A stretch of DNA of 64,000 nucleotides from Prochlorococcus marinus str. MIT 9314 (GCF_000760035.1 NZ_JNAO01000013.1:186001-250000); one strand, 5' to 3'. Positions 1-9,016 are shown, numbered from the stretch's first letter. Notes: generated by a model not told the origin, from the letters alone. Numbers and translations are program-made.

Positions 1-2
1 CA

Positions 3-107
3 TTAATTGATGGTCCAGTTCACCTTGAGTTGTTTGTAAAAGTTGTTCCAAATTGGAGAAAAAAAGAATCAAGGTTAATGGAGTTTGGTTATGAGGAAGA
101 ATTCTAG
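3..107 (+). CDS. era: GTPase Era, C-terminal end (partial)
   Basis: The first 107 bases read open in one frame to a TAG at 105-107. The peptide ([20 protein letters not shown] and onward) has the signature of the Era C-terminal KH domain, where the family ends with a VKVxxxWR stretch. Era is a GTPase that binds 16S rRNA during 30S subunit assembly. The gene start lies outside the window. It stops directly before the trmD ATG with no spacer, so the two are probably cotranscribed. The call rests on about 34 residues. Confidence 0.8.
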   Translation, partial: LIDGPVHLELFVKVVPNWRKKESRLMEFGYEEEF

Positions 108-845
108 ATGAGTGGTTTTAATTTTGATGTAATTACATTGTTCCCTAAAGCTTTTGAATTAATAAATAATTTAGGAGTCATAACAAGAGCTTTAGATAAG
201 AATTTGATCGATGTAAATTTGCATGATTTAAGAGAATATGGAGAAGGTTCTTACAGACAAGTAGACGATAAGCCTTATGGAGGAGGTGCAGGTATGGTAT
301 TAAAACCTGAACCTATTTATAAGGCATATGAATCAATTACAAAATCACCTAAAAGTAAAACTTTGTTGATGACCCCTCAGGGTAAAGTCTTAAAGCAAAA
401 GGATCTTGCGAGATGGTCCACTTTGGATCAAATAATAATTATTTGTGGTCAATATGAAGGTTTTGATGAAAGGATTAGATGTTTAGCTGATGAAGAGATA
501 TCGATAGGCGATTATGTCCTTTCTGGAGGTGAAATACCTGCTATATCAATAATAAATGGCGTATCTAGATTACTTCCTGGGACTCTTGGAGATTCCGAGT
601 CGTTAGTAGATGAAAGTCACAACTCTTATTTATTAGAATATCCTCAATATACTAGACCTCAAGTTTTTAGAGAAATGAAAGTACCTGATGTCCTAATTAG
701 CGGAAATCATAAACAAATAGAACTTTGGAGGAATGAAGAAAGGTTTAATAGAACTGTAAAAAGAAGAAAAGATTTAATTAAAAATAAATTCTATAATGAT
801 CAAAACAATAATAATGAAGCAGATTTATGGTTTTGGGATATGTAA
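108..845 (+). CDS. trmD: tRNA (guanine-N1)-methyltransferase TrmD
   Basis: This SPOUT methyltransferase makes m1G37 in tRNA from S-adenosylmethionine, which prevents frameshifting. The 245-residue length is normal for the family. Visible motifs are [10 protein letters not shown] at about 56-65, GQYEGFDER at about 114-122, and the knot motif [10 protein letters not shown] at about 133-142. The C-terminal part holds the usual YTRP and WR residues. The ATG follows the era stop immediately, so no other start is plausible. It is convergent with the accessory block downstream. A weak 6-bp hairpin (AATAAG/CTTATT, 858-874) in the gap might end transcription. Confidence 0.97.
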   Translation: MSGFNFDVITLFPKAFELINNLGVITRALDKNLIDVNLHDLREYGEGSYRQVDDKPYGGGAGMVLKPEPIYKAYESITKSPKSKTLLMTPQGKVLKQKDLARWSTLDQIIIICGQYEGFDERIRCLADEEISIGDYVLSGGEIPAISIINGVSRLLPGTLGDSESLVDESHNSYLLEYPQYTRPQVFREMKVPDVLISGNHKQIELWRNEERFNRTVKRRKDLIKNKFYNDQNNNNEADLWFWDM

Positions 846-923
846 TTATAAAATCTCAATAAGAAAATCTTATTCATAAAATCAATATATGTATTTTTTA
901 TATATATGCTGTATTTTTTTAAA

Positions 924-1085
924 TTAAAATATTGAATAAATAAATGGAGCTACAACTGAACCTTGAGTGATAACTATTAAAGCACCCATTATCACAATTG
1001 TAATTATTAGAGGCGCTAACCAATATTTTTTGCGGACTTTTAGAAAATCCCAGATATCTTGAATTAGTTCAAAAAATGCAGACAT
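924..1085 (-). CDS. DUF5989-type small membrane protein
   Basis: This is a 53-residue ORF with a start at 1085 and TAA at 924-926. It begins MSAFFELIQDIWDFLKVRKK, followed by one strong membrane segment at about 22-42. A short amphipathic N-terminus, a basic stretch and a single helix match the small DUF5989 proteins that travel with SxtJ and NodU-type carbamoyltransferases. It starts 4 bases after the SxtJ-like gene on the same strand, so it is the last gene of that operon. Its function is unknown. It could be an assembly partner of the SxtJ-like membrane protein. Confidence 0.75.
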   Translation of the reverse strand: MSAFFELIQDIWDFLKVRKKYWLAPLIITIVIMGALIVITQGSVVAPFIYSIF

Positions 1086-1089
1086 AATG

Positions 1090-1488
1090 CTAAAAAATTT
1101 TCTTAAGGTTTATTTTCTTTCCTTTTGTAATTTCTTTGTATGAATTTACATTACCATTCACTCTTTTTAGAGGCTCATATTTAAAAAACTTCATAATTAT
1201 AGATATTGGTATAAGAACAAAAAAGAAAATTAATCCTAAAATAATATGACTATTTATCCAACCTAAAATATTTCCTATTTTCATCCATATTTTATAGGGA
1301 AAATAGAGCAAATTAGGTTTAATGATTCCTAGAAAGACAAATGGCAAACCTACTATAATTGTCCATTCTTTAAATGAATGAGCAAAAATTAGTGGTATTA
1401 AAAATCCAAAAATTAAAGGCAATCCAAATCCAAAAATTAATCCGAATTCTCTAAGACTTTTTTTAGTTAATAATTTATTCATGATCAA
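1090..1488 (-). CDS. SxtJ-like membrane protein
   Basis: This 132-residue protein has about three to four hydrophobic segments (roughly 14-35, 43-60, 72-100) and a basic C-terminal tail. Its size, topology and position directly after a NodU-type carbamoyltransferase match the SxtJ family, named from the saxitoxin cluster but found widely with carbamoyltransferases. No catalytic residues can be assigned. Its start overlaps the carbamoyltransferase stop by 4 bases (1485-1488), so translation is probably coupled. Linkage to saxitoxin is not implied: no other sxt genes are visible. Confidence 0.72.
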   Translation of the reverse strand: MIMNKLLTKKSLREFGLIFGFGLPLIFGFLIPLIFAHSFKEWTIIVGLPFVFLGIIKPNLLYFPYKIWMKIGNILGWINSHIILGLIFFFVLIPISIIMKFFKYEPLKRVNGNVNSYKEITKGKKINLKKIF

Positions 1489-3341
1489 TCTAGTTCAAAC
1501 TTGTCCATCCAAGTTTCATCAATTTCTAACTTTGGTTGATCTTCTTTAAAAAGTAACTGATTTTGTAAAACCAAAACATCCATTTCAGTTCTCATAAAAC
1601 ATCTATAAGCATCCTGAGGAGAACAAACAATAGGCTCACCTCTTACATTAAATGAGGTATTTATAACACTTGAACAGCCAGTTCTCTTCTTGAAAGCTTT
1701 TATTAATCCATGATATCTTGGATTTGTTCTCTGATTTACTGTTTGAATTCTTGCTGAATAATCAATATGAGTAACTGCTGGTATTGCTGAACGGATTATA
1801 TTTAATTTGTCTATACCAAAAAGATTTTCTTCCTTAGTACTCATTTTTTTACAAAGTTCTTCACGTACTGGGGCAACAAGAAGCATATATGGACTTTTTA
1901 TATTTAATTCAAATTGTGTAGAGACATCTTCCTCTAATATTGAGGGTGCGAAAGGCCTAAAGCTTTCCCTATATTTTATTTTTAAGTTCATAACGCTCTG
2001 CATTTTAATATTTCTTGGATCTCCTATTATCGATCTTCCTCCTAACGCTCTTGGCCCGAATTCCATTGGACCATTAAACCAACCAATAACTTTACCATCA
2101 TCTAAAAGTTCTGCTAATTTTTCAAAAAGTTCCTTATCTTGTAATTCCTTAAAATTAGCTTTTACGTTTAATAAATATTTTTTAATTTCATTATTTGAAT
2201 ATTCACATCCTAGATAAGTGCCTTTCATAGAATCAAAGGGATTAACCTTTCTAGGTTTTTTATGAAAATCATACCAGCCGAGTAAGGCTGCTCCAATTGC
2301 AGAACCAGCATCTCCACTGGCGGGTTGTATCCAAATTTCTTTAAAAATATTTTCTTTGAGCAACTTTCCATTAGCTACACAATTAAGCGCGACTCCCCCT
2401 GCTAAGCAAAGATTTTCAATACCAGTTTCCTGCCTAATAGATTTGGCAAGCTTCAAAACAATTTCTTCTGTGACTTGTTGAATAGAGGCAGCTAAATCCA
2501 TGTGAAAACTTGTCAACTCAGATTCACTAGCACGAGGTTTCTGACCAAAAAGTTTGTGAAATGCACTACTAGTCATCCTGAAGCCTCTATGATATTTAAA
2601 AAAATTCATATCTAATCTAAAGGTTCCATCATCTTTAATATCAATAAGTTTTTCTTTAATTATTTGAACAAATTTAGGTTGACCATAAGGTGCTAACCCC
2701 ATTAATTTATATTCGCCAGAATTAACTTTGAATCCGCAATAATAAGTAAAAGCAGAGTAAATTAGACCTAATGAATGAGGGAAGCTGATATCCCATAGGT
2801 GCTTTAATTTGTTATCTTTCCCTATCCATAAAGAAGTTGTAGCCCATTCCCCCACCCCATCCATGCATAATATCGCAGATTCTGAAAACTTACTTGGATA
2901 AAATGCTGCAGCTGCATGAGATTGATGGTGTTCAGCAAAAAGGAATTTAGGCATGTCAAAATCATCTAATGGGCACAATTCTTTCTGTAAAGATTTAAAT
3001 TTCTTTTTTAATTCTGACTTCAAAAATATTTTTTCTTTTATCCAAACCTGCATTGCTGCAATGAAAGATCTCATGCCTCTTGGTGCAACACCGATGTATG
3101 TTTCCAAAAGTCTTTCAAATGTAAGTAAAGGTTTTTCATAATAAACTATATTGCTCACGTCTTTTAAATTAATATTATGGGAATTCAAACAATATCGAAT
3201 AGCGTTTATTGGAAATCCTGAGTCATGTTTTTTTCGTGTAAACCTTTCTTCCTGAACAGCTGAAACTATTTCTCCATCCTTAATAAGTGCTGCAGCACTA
3301 TCATGATAAAAACAAGATATACCAATAATATATGTGCTCAT
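1485..3341 (-). CDS. NodU/CmcH-family carbamoyltransferase
   Basis: Family members transfer a carbamoyl group from carbamoyl phosphate, through a carbamoyl-adenylate, to a hydroxyl on a sugar or natural product. The 618 residues cover both domains. The N-terminal Kae1-like domain has GISCFYHDSAAAL at 7-19, QEERFTRKKHD at 30-40, the histidine motif HHQSH at 138-142 and DGVGE at 161-165. The C-terminal YrdC-like domain has GPMEFGPRALGGRSIIGDPR, RPFAPSILEE and INTSFNVRGEPIV. All expected motifs are intact, so it should be active. The acceptor is unknown. Neighbouring SxtJ-like, DUF5989 and SGNH genes suggest a surface glycan or lipid-linked sugar. Confidence 0.92.
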   Translation of the reverse strand: MSTYIIGISCFYHDSAAALIKDGEIVSAVQEERFTRKKHDSGFPINAIRYCLNSHNINLKDVSNIVYYEKPLLTFERLLETYIGVAPRGMRSFIAAMQVWIKEKIFLKSELKKKFKSLQKELCPLDDFDMPKFLFAEHHQSHAAAAFYPSKFSESAILCMDGVGEWATTSLWIGKDNKLKHLWDISFPHSLGLIYSAFTYYCGFKVNSGEYKLMGLAPYGQPKFVQIIKEKLIDIKDDGTFRLDMNFFKYHRGFRMTSSAFHKLFGQKPRASESELTSFHMDLAASIQQVTEEIVLKLAKSIRQETGIENLCLAGGVALNCVANGKLLKENIFKEIWIQPASGDAGSAIGAALLGWYDFHKKPRKVNPFDSMKGTYLGCEYSNNEIKKYLLNVKANFKELQDKELFEKLAELLDDGKVIGWFNGPMEFGPRALGGRSIIGDPRNIKMQSVMNLKIKYRESFRPFAPSILEEDVSTQFELNIKSPYMLLVAPVREELCKKMSTKEENLFGIDKLNIIRSAIPAVTHIDYSARIQTVNQRTNPRYHGLIKAFKKRTGCSSVINTSFNVRGEPIVCSPQDAYRCFMRTEMDVLVLQNQLLFKEDQPKLEIDETWMDKFELD

Positions 3342-3431
3342 TTAATTAAATATTATATAAATATTATATAAATACTTTATCATTTGGAAATTATAAATTT
3401 AAATAGATTCTTACTATAACAATCCAATATT

Positions 3432-4520
3432 TTAATCTGTAAAAATATTAAAGTATAGATAATCTGCAATATATTCTGAGGACTTATTGTTGAAATGATT
3501 TGGATCTGCTGTATAGAAAAAAGGTTGGAAGTTGTTCTCTTTTAAATAGGAATCAAAACCTTTCTTTAAGTATTCTTTTGGATCTAGAACTTTAATATTT
3601 AATTTTTCAGAAATTTTATTTATCTTTTCTCTAGGATTTATTGTTGCACATCCGTAGTTTATATATTTTGGGGAATGATATTTATGTATCCCCTTATTAT
3701 CTATATCGTATAAAATTGGAGATATGAAAATAAAAAGTTCTGCGTCTAAATTTTTTGAAATTATCGATAGTTTTTTAATCTGATTTTCAAACTCTTTCCA
3801 AGCTTTTTGAGATAAGCTTTCAAAGCCTTTGCTTCCAAACGTAAATGAATATGAATTCAAAAGTGAACTACTTCCGTTTTCACAGTTTTCTAAATATCTT
3901 TTGCTAGCACCTATATAATGTACAAACCAATTAAAAAAGACAGATTTTTCAAGAGAACTGTATTTTATTTGAGCAAGAAGCTTTTTAAACTTTGTTTTAT
4001 CAGGATTTTTGGCTCCTTGAAGTTCCAATGGAATCAAATCGTTAAAATTAAATTGGTACATAATGTATTTTATCGAAGAATTAAAATCATCTTTAATATC
4101 ATTGATGGTTTTAATGGAGTCATTTAAATTATTTCCGTAATCGGAAAGTGCAAGAAATTCTATATTGTTATTAATTCTTTTATCTAATAAAACTTTTTTT
4201 TGCATTTTTACCCAATAAATATCCTCATATGGCATTCCAAAACCGTTTGTAATAGAGTCCCCTAAAACTATGAATAAATCTTTATTATTATAGTCAAATT
4301 TATGATTTTCATTTATCACTCTAGAAATCCAAATATTTTTATATTTTTTTTTGAAAAAATTTTTATTGAGAATTTTTCCATAAATTAAATTTTCTTTCTC
4401 AAGAGAATAACTTTCCCTATTTTTAAATTCTGGGAAAAAATTTCTTGCAAATATTTCTAGTAATCCAAATGTAGAAATAAGAATTATTAAATTCCAAAAT
4501 ATAATTTTTTTAAATTTCAT
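3432..4520 (-). CDS. Membrane-anchored SGNH/GDSL-family protein
   Basis: This 362-residue protein opens with a single signal-anchor helix (about 6-24), then an extracytoplasmic domain. SGNH block I is VLGDSITNGFG at about 85-95, with the nucleophile Ser at 89. The block V pair appears as DPNHFNN near 338-344. A block III-like FNFNDL follows mid-protein. Such enzymes usually add or remove acyl groups on surface glycans. It is the first gene of the carbamoyltransferase block, 90 bases upstream on the same strand. The substrate is unknown. A second, broken relative lies at 48454-49585. Confidence 0.82.
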   Translation of the reverse strand: MKFKKIIFWNLIILISTFGLLEIFARNFFPEFKNRESYSLEKENLIYGKILNKNFFKKKYKNIWISRVINENHKFDYNNKDLFIVLGDSITNGFGMPYEDIYWVKMQKKVLLDKRINNNIEFLALSDYGNNLNDSIKTINDIKDDFNSSIKYIMYQFNFNDLIPLELQGAKNPDKTKFKKLLAQIKYSSLEKSVFFNWFVHYIGASKRYLENCENGSSSLLNSYSFTFGSKGFESLSQKAWKEFENQIKKLSIISKNLDAELFIFISPILYDIDNKGIHKYHSPKYINYGCATINPREKINKISEKLNIKVLDPKEYLKKGFDSYLKENNFQPFFYTADPNHFNNKSSEYIADYLYFNIFTD

Positions 4521-4750
4521 TGAAAAGTTTAAAAACTAAATTTTAATAATTACGGTACAGGAATTTTTATCTGAAAACAAAAAAAATTCAAAAAAAAATT
4601 TTTTAGAAAATACTTTTGATTTACATATACTCTGTAATTAAAAACAGATCATCTAATTAAATATATAATAGTGACAATATAATTCACACTTAACGTGAGA
4701 AAACTAATTCCAAATTTTTTATAAATTTCAATTTCTTGAAAGGTTATTAT

Positions 4751-5251
4751 ATGAAAAAAAAATCACCAAACTTCCGTATTGGAAATGGGTATGATATCCA
4801 TAGATTAGTCAAGGGTAGAAACTTAATAATTGGAGGAGTGCAACTAGAACATCCCAATAATTTAGGGCTTGATGGACATAGTGATGCTGATGTTCTTAGT
4901 CACTCAATAATGGATGCATTATTAGGCGCTCTCTCTCTTGGAGATATTGGAAAATATTTTCCTCCATCTGATAAAAAATGGAAAAATGCTGATAGCTTGT
5001 TTTTGTTATCAAAAGTAATTGACTTGATAAGACATCATGGTTGGGAAATAAATAATATTGATAGTGTTCTTGTTGCTGAAAGGCCAAAAATCATGCCACA
5101 CATAAAACTAATGAAAAAAAATATTTCTGAGATCTTAAACATTGATGAAAATTTAATTGGGATAAAAGCAACTACTAATGAAAAATTGGGCCCTGAAGGG
5201 AGAGAAGAGGGTATAAGTTGTCATTCAGTAGTACTACTTGAGAAAAAATGA
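4751..5251 (+). CDS. ispF: 2-C-methyl-D-erythritol 2,4-cyclodiphosphate synthase IspF
   Basis: IspF cyclises CDP-ME 2-phosphate in the MEP isoprenoid pathway. The metal site is GNGYDIHRL near the start plus the later His in [32 protein letters not shown] and the C-terminal [11 protein letters not shown] are also typical. I take the ATG at 4751, giving 166 residues. An in-frame TTG at 4736 would add five residues not seen in the family. The stop overlaps the next ATG by 4 bases, so ispF is coupled to the TIGR03792-type gene. Confidence 0.96.
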   Translation: MKKKSPNFRIGNGYDIHRLVKGRNLIIGGVQLEHPNNLGLDGHSDADVLSHSIMDALLGALSLGDIGKYFPPSDKKWKNADSLFLLSKVIDLIRHHGWEINNIDSVLVAERPKIMPHIKLMKKNISEILNIDENLIGIKATTNEKLGPEGREEGISCHSVVLLEKK

Positions 5252-5694
5252 AATTTAATTTAAATTTGAAAAAAAAATTTCAAAAATTTTGTTTAGTATT
5301 AATTTGCTTAGTAGTTTTGATTTTTCAATCTGATATTCCAAATTTAAAAGCTTTTACTATGGATAATTTTCAAAGTGAAATGGTTATAGAGGAATTAAGA
5401 CTTAAAGTACCTGCTGATGTAAAAGCAGCTTGGCTAAATGCGGAAAAAGAAATATGGGAGCCATGGTTATCTTCTCAAGATGGTTTTTTGGGTAGACAAT
5501 TATTTTGGGATAAAGAAAAAGAAGAAGCTTTAATTTTAGTAAATTGGAAAAGTAAGAAATTATGGAAAAGCATACCAATGTCAGAAGTAAATGTAGTTCA
5601 ACAAAAATTTGAAGATAATGTTAAAGCTGCTCTAAATGTAGGCAGTAATCCTTTTAAATTGATTTATGAGGGAGAATTAGATAAACAAAGATGA
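5248..5694 (+). CDS. TIGR03792 family protein (cyanobacterial, unknown function)
   Basis: This 148-residue protein has a basic N-terminus, a hydrophobic segment at about 14-30 that could be a signal peptide or anchor, then a compact ferredoxin-like/ABM-type domain. Features include [40 protein letters not shown] and ILVNWKS. This pattern is that of the cyanobacterial TIGR03792 family. Function is unknown. It overlaps ispF upstream and larB/cpmA downstream by 4 bases each, so all three are translated from one message. Confidence 0.8.
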   Translation: MKFNLNLKKKFQKFCLVLICLVVLIFQSDIPNLKAFTMDNFQSEMVIEELRLKVPADVKAAWLNAEKEIWEPWLSSQDGFLGRQLFWDKEKEEALILVNWKSKKLWKSIPMSEVNVVQQKFEDNVKAALNVGSNPFKLIYEGELDKQR

Positions 5695-6347
5695 ATTTTG
5701 ATATCAAGTTTGATTTTCAAAGAAGAGATAGGCTTGGACTCATTGAGGCTATTTGGGGGCAAGATAAGAGTATCGACCAATTAGAAAGATTATGTGTAAA
5801 TGTATTAAGTAAAAATGAGGTTGTTTTCATTACTAGGATTAATAGTGAAAAGGCTAATTATCTTTTAGATTTGTATGATGATGCACGATTCCATGAAGAA
5901 GCAAATTGCCTGACAATTGGGAAAAATTTAAAAAAAATAATTACGAATAAAAAAGTTGCCATAATTTCAGGCGGCTCAAGCGATTTGGCCGTAACACTTG
6001 AAGCACAATTAGCGCTCGAAATTTATGGAGTGAATTGTCAATCTTTTATAGATGTTGGAGTGGCGGGACTTCATCGATTGATGAGTCAGTTAGAAGAAAT
6101 TAATAAATATGATGTATTAATAGTTTGTGCTGGAATGGAAGGAGCATTGGCAACAGTTGTGGGCGGATTGTTGGCTCAACCGATAATTGCAGTACCTGTC
6201 TCTGTAGGATACGGCGTCAGCAAGGATGGAGCAACTGCTCTAAATAGTATGTTATCAAGCTGTTCTCCAGGTATTGCAGTTATGAATATAGATAATGGTT
6301 ACGGAGCAGCAATGGCGGCTCTCAGAATAATTAAAAGTATTTCCTAA
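5691..6347 (+). CDS. larB: LarB/CpmA family protein (PurE-like domain)
   Basis: The 218-residue protein carries a PurE/AIR-carboxylase-like domain in its C-terminal two thirds: IISGGSSDLAVTLEAQLALE, FIDVGVAGLHRL, VCAGMEGALATVVGGL and PIIAVPVSVGYGVS. This is the LarB family. In lactobacilli LarB carboxylates and hydrolyses nicotinate adenine dinucleotide to make the nickel-pincer cofactor. The Synechococcus homologue is CpmA, a circadian phase modifier. No larC, larE or lactate racemase gene is visible here, so cofactor synthesis cannot be assumed. It overlaps the previous gene by 4 bases. Confidence 0.88.
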   Translation: MNFDIKFDFQRRDRLGLIEAIWGQDKSIDQLERLCVNVLSKNEVVFITRINSEKANYLLDLYDDARFHEEANCLTIGKNLKKIITNKKVAIISGGSSDLAVTLEAQLALEIYGVNCQSFIDVGVAGLHRLMSQLEEINKYDVLIVCAGMEGALATVVGGLLAQPIIAVPVSVGYGVSKDGATALNSMLSSCSPGIAVMNIDNGYGAAMAALRIIKSIS

Positions 6348-6351
6348 ATAA

Positions 6352-6483
6352 TCACTTTTTTTCGATTTCTAATAGGTTTTCTATCCATAAATTTAGTTGT
6401 TTTGATAGCATTCCTTCTTCTCTCATTTTGATTGCTTTTATCACGACTTCTGTATTTACCCACTCTGGAAATCTTTTCGGCAT
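6352..6483 (-). CDS. Small hypothetical protein, 43 aa
   Basis: This short ORF begins MPKRFPEWVNTEVVIKAIKM and ends in a charged helical tail (ENLLEIEKK). Its composition is protein-like: balanced charges, two Trp residues and no low-complexity stretch. No membrane segment or metal motif is seen. It is convergent with larB/cpmA, 4 bases past that stop. I do not recognise the family. A DNA- or RNA-binding helix is possible but unsupported. Confidence 0.55.
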   Translation of the reverse strand: MPKRFPEWVNTEVVIKAIKMREEGMLSKQLNLWIENLLEIEKK

Positions 6484-6550
6484 TTATTTTTATATTCAGT
6501 ATTTTTAATTTGATACAAATTTCTATAAAAACAAGATCTAAGTAACAAAT

Positions 6551-6718
6551 TTAATCTTTTATGTTTGATTTTGCACCTAATCTAGACAGCTCAGATGAGG
6601 TATGTTCACTTTCTACATTTTTTAATCTTTCAATCAGCTCGGAGAGATCTTTATGTGCTAATTCCCCATTTTGCTCCCATTTTAAAGACCTTGAGTTGCT
6701 ATCAATTTTTTCTTTCAT
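6551..6718 (-). CDS. Small hypothetical protein, 55 aa, helical
   Basis: This ORF begins MKEKIDSNSRSLKWEQNGEL and is rich in Lys, Glu and Ser. One likely amphipathic helix (LAHKDLSELIERLKNVESEH) is visible. There is no membrane segment and no Cys. It lies between the 43-residue ORF and thiS, all on the minus strand, with gaps over 60 bases, so it probably has its own promoter. I do not recognise it. Its plausible composition in an otherwise unexplained gap supports a real small gene. Confidence 0.5.
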   Translation of the reverse strand: MKEKIDSNSRSLKWEQNGELAHKDLSELIERLKNVESEHTSSELSRLGAKSNIKD

Positions 6719-6830
6719 TGTTAAATTTAAGTATTAAGAATATAAAACGAAAAAAGGAGAAATTTGGTTATTGTTTCAAGCCTAAACTTAAAAAATTATG
6801 AAGATTTTTAATATATTAAATATTTCTCTT

Positions 6831-7040
6831 TTATCCACCACCAACTATTGAAACAATTTCTAAATTATCACCATCTTTAAGCTTCACTTTTTCCCATTTC
6901 ATTGAATTTATAATTAAATTATTTAATTCCACTACAATTGTGTTTGGTTTATATCCCATATGGTGAAGAGCTGTAGATAGTAGAGCATTTTCTTGATCAA
7001 GTTCTATTTTTGTTTCTTCTCCATTTACCCTAATTTTCAT
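6831..7040 (-). CDS. thiS: Sulfur carrier protein ThiS
   Basis: This 69-residue ubiquitin-like protein ends in VSIVGGG. The terminal Gly-Gly is the site that is adenylated and thiocarboxylated to carry sulfur for the thiazole half of thiamin. Length and the beta-grasp pattern (IRVNGEE, LKDGDNLEIVSIVGGG) fit ThiS. It overlaps the end of thiE by 11 bases, so thiE-thiS form a translationally coupled pair. Confidence 0.93.
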   Translation of the reverse strand: MKIRVNGEETKIELDQENALLSTALHHMGYKPNTIVVELNNLIINSMKWEKVKLKDGDNLEIVSIVGGG

Positions 7041-8085
7041 GAGACAACTTTTTTAGAATCATCATAGCGTCTTCTTTAGGATCTTCAGAATTCATTAATT
7101 CCGCAACTAAGGCAACTTTTTTAAACCCATTTCTTTTTAAATATGAAATATTATTTGACTTGATTCCTCCAATAGCAAACCAAGGAATATTTAAATCCTT
7201 TGTAAGTTTTTTGATATTTTCAATACCTAAAGGTATTTTATTCTTTTTTGTTGTAGTTTCAAATACTGGCCCTATTCCTATGTAATCACAACCCTCTTTA
7301 AGAGCATTTGAAATATCAATTGCATTATTTGCACTTATACCGACAATTTTTGAATATCCTAATAGTTTCCTTGCGGTTTTTAAATCTAAATCGTCTTGAC
7401 CAAGATGAATCCCATCAGCGTTAGTTGCCAAAGCTATATCAAGTCTATCGTTAACGATAAACAGAGAATTATATCTTTTACATAGATTTTTAATCTGAAT
7501 TGCTTCTTGAAGATGATCTTGATCAGTTCCCGTTTTAAATCTATGTTGAATAATTCTTACTCCAGCGATTAAAATCTCTTCTATTATTTCTAATAAATTG
7601 TCTTTTTGATCTGTGATTACATATAAGTCATTTTCTTTTAAAATTTCCTCCGACTTCTTTAACTTGCTATAACTCAATAAGTCAATTTCAATAGTATAAA
7701 TTTCATATCTAATTTCAGAAGCTATTTTTGAAAGCTCATGATTCTGAAGCCTTGAGAATTCTTCTATGACTCGTAATGCTTCTTGAACTCTGGCTGAATT
7801 AGAACTTATAATTTGCTCAGAAGTTTTTCTGTTGAATTGCTCTTTATGAGTCAATCCTTTACATTTGTCCTCAATGTGATTCCTAGATTGTTTATAAACT
7901 TCTAAATGATTTTTTCCTAAAATTTGCCGAAAATTTTTAATCCTTTCAACATATTTTTCTTTGCCCAGACCAAATCTAGCCCAATCTTCTAGAACTCTTA
8001 ATCCTTCTCTAGCTCGGTCTAGATTAGCGTCAATAATTTGATAAATTCTTAAATCTTCAGTGTCTTCAGTATTGGAATTCAGCAT
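7030..8085 (-). CDS. thiE: Thiamin-phosphate synthase ThiE (cyanobacterial long form)
   Basis: ThiE condenses HMP-PP with the thiazole phosphate to give thiamin monophosphate. The 351 residues are longer than the roughly 210 of E. coli ThiE. An N-terminal helical domain (about 1-140, with RAREGLRVLEDWARF and EALRVIEEFSRL repeats) precedes a TIM barrel with QHRFKT, FIVNDRLDIALATNADGIHL, GQDDLD, GIGPVFETTTKK and IPWFAIGGI. This long form is normal in cyanobacteria. The gene lies 7 bases after ribF on the same strand, suggesting a ribF-thiE-thiS operon for cofactor synthesis. Confidence 0.95.
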   Translation of the reverse strand: MLNSNTEDTEDLRIYQIIDANLDRAREGLRVLEDWARFGLGKEKYVERIKNFRQILGKNHLEVYKQSRNHIEDKCKGLTHKEQFNRKTSEQIISSNSARVQEALRVIEEFSRLQNHELSKIASEIRYEIYTIEIDLLSYSKLKKSEEILKENDLYVITDQKDNLLEIIEEILIAGVRIIQHRFKTGTDQDHLQEAIQIKNLCKRYNSLFIVNDRLDIALATNADGIHLGQDDLDLKTARKLLGYSKIVGISANNAIDISNALKEGCDYIGIGPVFETTTKKNKIPLGIENIKKLTKDLNIPWFAIGGIKSNNISYLKRNGFKKVALVAELMNSEDPKEDAMMILKKLSHEN

Positions 8086-8092
8086 TTGTAAT

Positions 8093-9016
8093 TTATTTTT
8101 TGTAGTTTTTAAAAATTCTTAGGGCATTCTCTCTATCATTTTTAATTTGACTAGAAAGTTGCTTAACGTTATTGAACTGGATTTGAGATCTAAGCTTTTC
8201 AACTGGTTCTACAGATAGATTTAAACCATATAGATCTATATCTTTATTCATTAAATGAACTTCAACTGCAGATGGCAATAAGGGATTTATTGTTGGTTGA
8301 GAGCCAAGATTCATAATAGATTCAATTTTTTGGTTGGAATTTTCTATAGTCGTCCATGCTGCATAGACTCCCTCTCCAGGTAAAAATTTTCTTCCATCTA
8401 TTTCAAGATTTGCGGTGGGCCACCCTATACTTTTCCCAATACCCTTACCTTTGACAACCTTTCCATTAAAACTATAAGGCCTATTAAGAATTTTGAAGGC
8501 ATTTTTCAGATCACTCTTCTCTAATAAATCTCTTATTCTGCTACTGCTGATTCTACCTTCTTTATCTTCTAAAATTGGAGTAATCTTTAGTTTTATATCC
8601 GTGTCTTTAATCATATTTTTTATAGTGTTTATGTCTCCGCTTCTTTTAAAACCAAATTTAAAATTAGCACCCACAGAAATGTTTTTTGCTTGTAATTGAT
8701 TTATCAAAATATCTCTTACAAATCTTTCTGCACTAAATTTAGATAGTTCCTTATCAAAAGGAATCAGAACTAATTGTTCAATCCCGAGATCTTCAAGAAT
8801 AGATAGTTTTTCTTCAGGTAAATCAAGTCTAAGGCGAGTCTCTTTGTATAGAACTTCTCTAGGATGAGGCCAGAAGCTCGCAATTGTTGGGGTATATAGA
8901 TTGTCTTCAACAACACTTTTTATTAATTTTCTGTGGCCGGCATGAAGTCCATCAAAACTCCCAATAGCTATTGAAGTGGGATTCTTAACTTCAGATGGCG
9001 ATAGTAAAGAGATCAA
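8093..9016 (-). CDS. ribF: Bifunctional riboflavin kinase / FMN adenylyltransferase RibF
   Basis: This enzyme makes FMN and then FAD from riboflavin. The adenylyltransferase domain is N-terminal with the nucleotidyl-transfer motif GSFDGLHAGHRKL at about 18-30 and SSSRIRDLLE at about 157-166. The kinase domain follows with KGKGIGKSIGWPTANL. The 307-residue length is standard. It is divergent from the DUF3611 gene, with 68 bases between them for both promoters, and heads the ribF-thiE-thiS group. Confidence 0.95.
   Translation of the reverse strand: MISLLSPSEVKNPTSIAIGSFDGLHAGHRKLIKSVVEDNLYTPTIASFWPHPREVLYKETRLRLDLPEEKLSILEDLGIEQLVLIPFDKELSKFSAERFVRDILINQLQAKNISVGANFKFGFKRSGDINTIKNMIKDTDIKLKITPILEDKEGRISSSRIRDLLEKSDLKNAFKILNRPYSFNGKVVKGKGIGKSIGWPTANLEIDGRKFLPGEGVYAAWTTIENSNQKIESIMNLGSQPTINPLLPSAVEVHLMNKDIDLYGLNLSVEPVEKLRSQIQFNNVKQLSSQIKNDRENALRIFKNYKK

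Noticed and set aside
858-874. Hairpin AATAAG/CTTATT after trmD as a terminator
   Set aside because: Only 6 weak A/T-rich pairs and no T run directly after, so it is not listed as a feature.
1807-2217. 136-codon plus-strand ORF inside the carbamoyltransferase gene
   Set aside because: Antisense shadow of a gene with clear family motifs; no own start context or known similarity.
1485-3341. Saxitoxin biosynthesis genes
   Set aside because: SxtI/SxtJ-like proteins are widespread; none of the other sxt genes is present.
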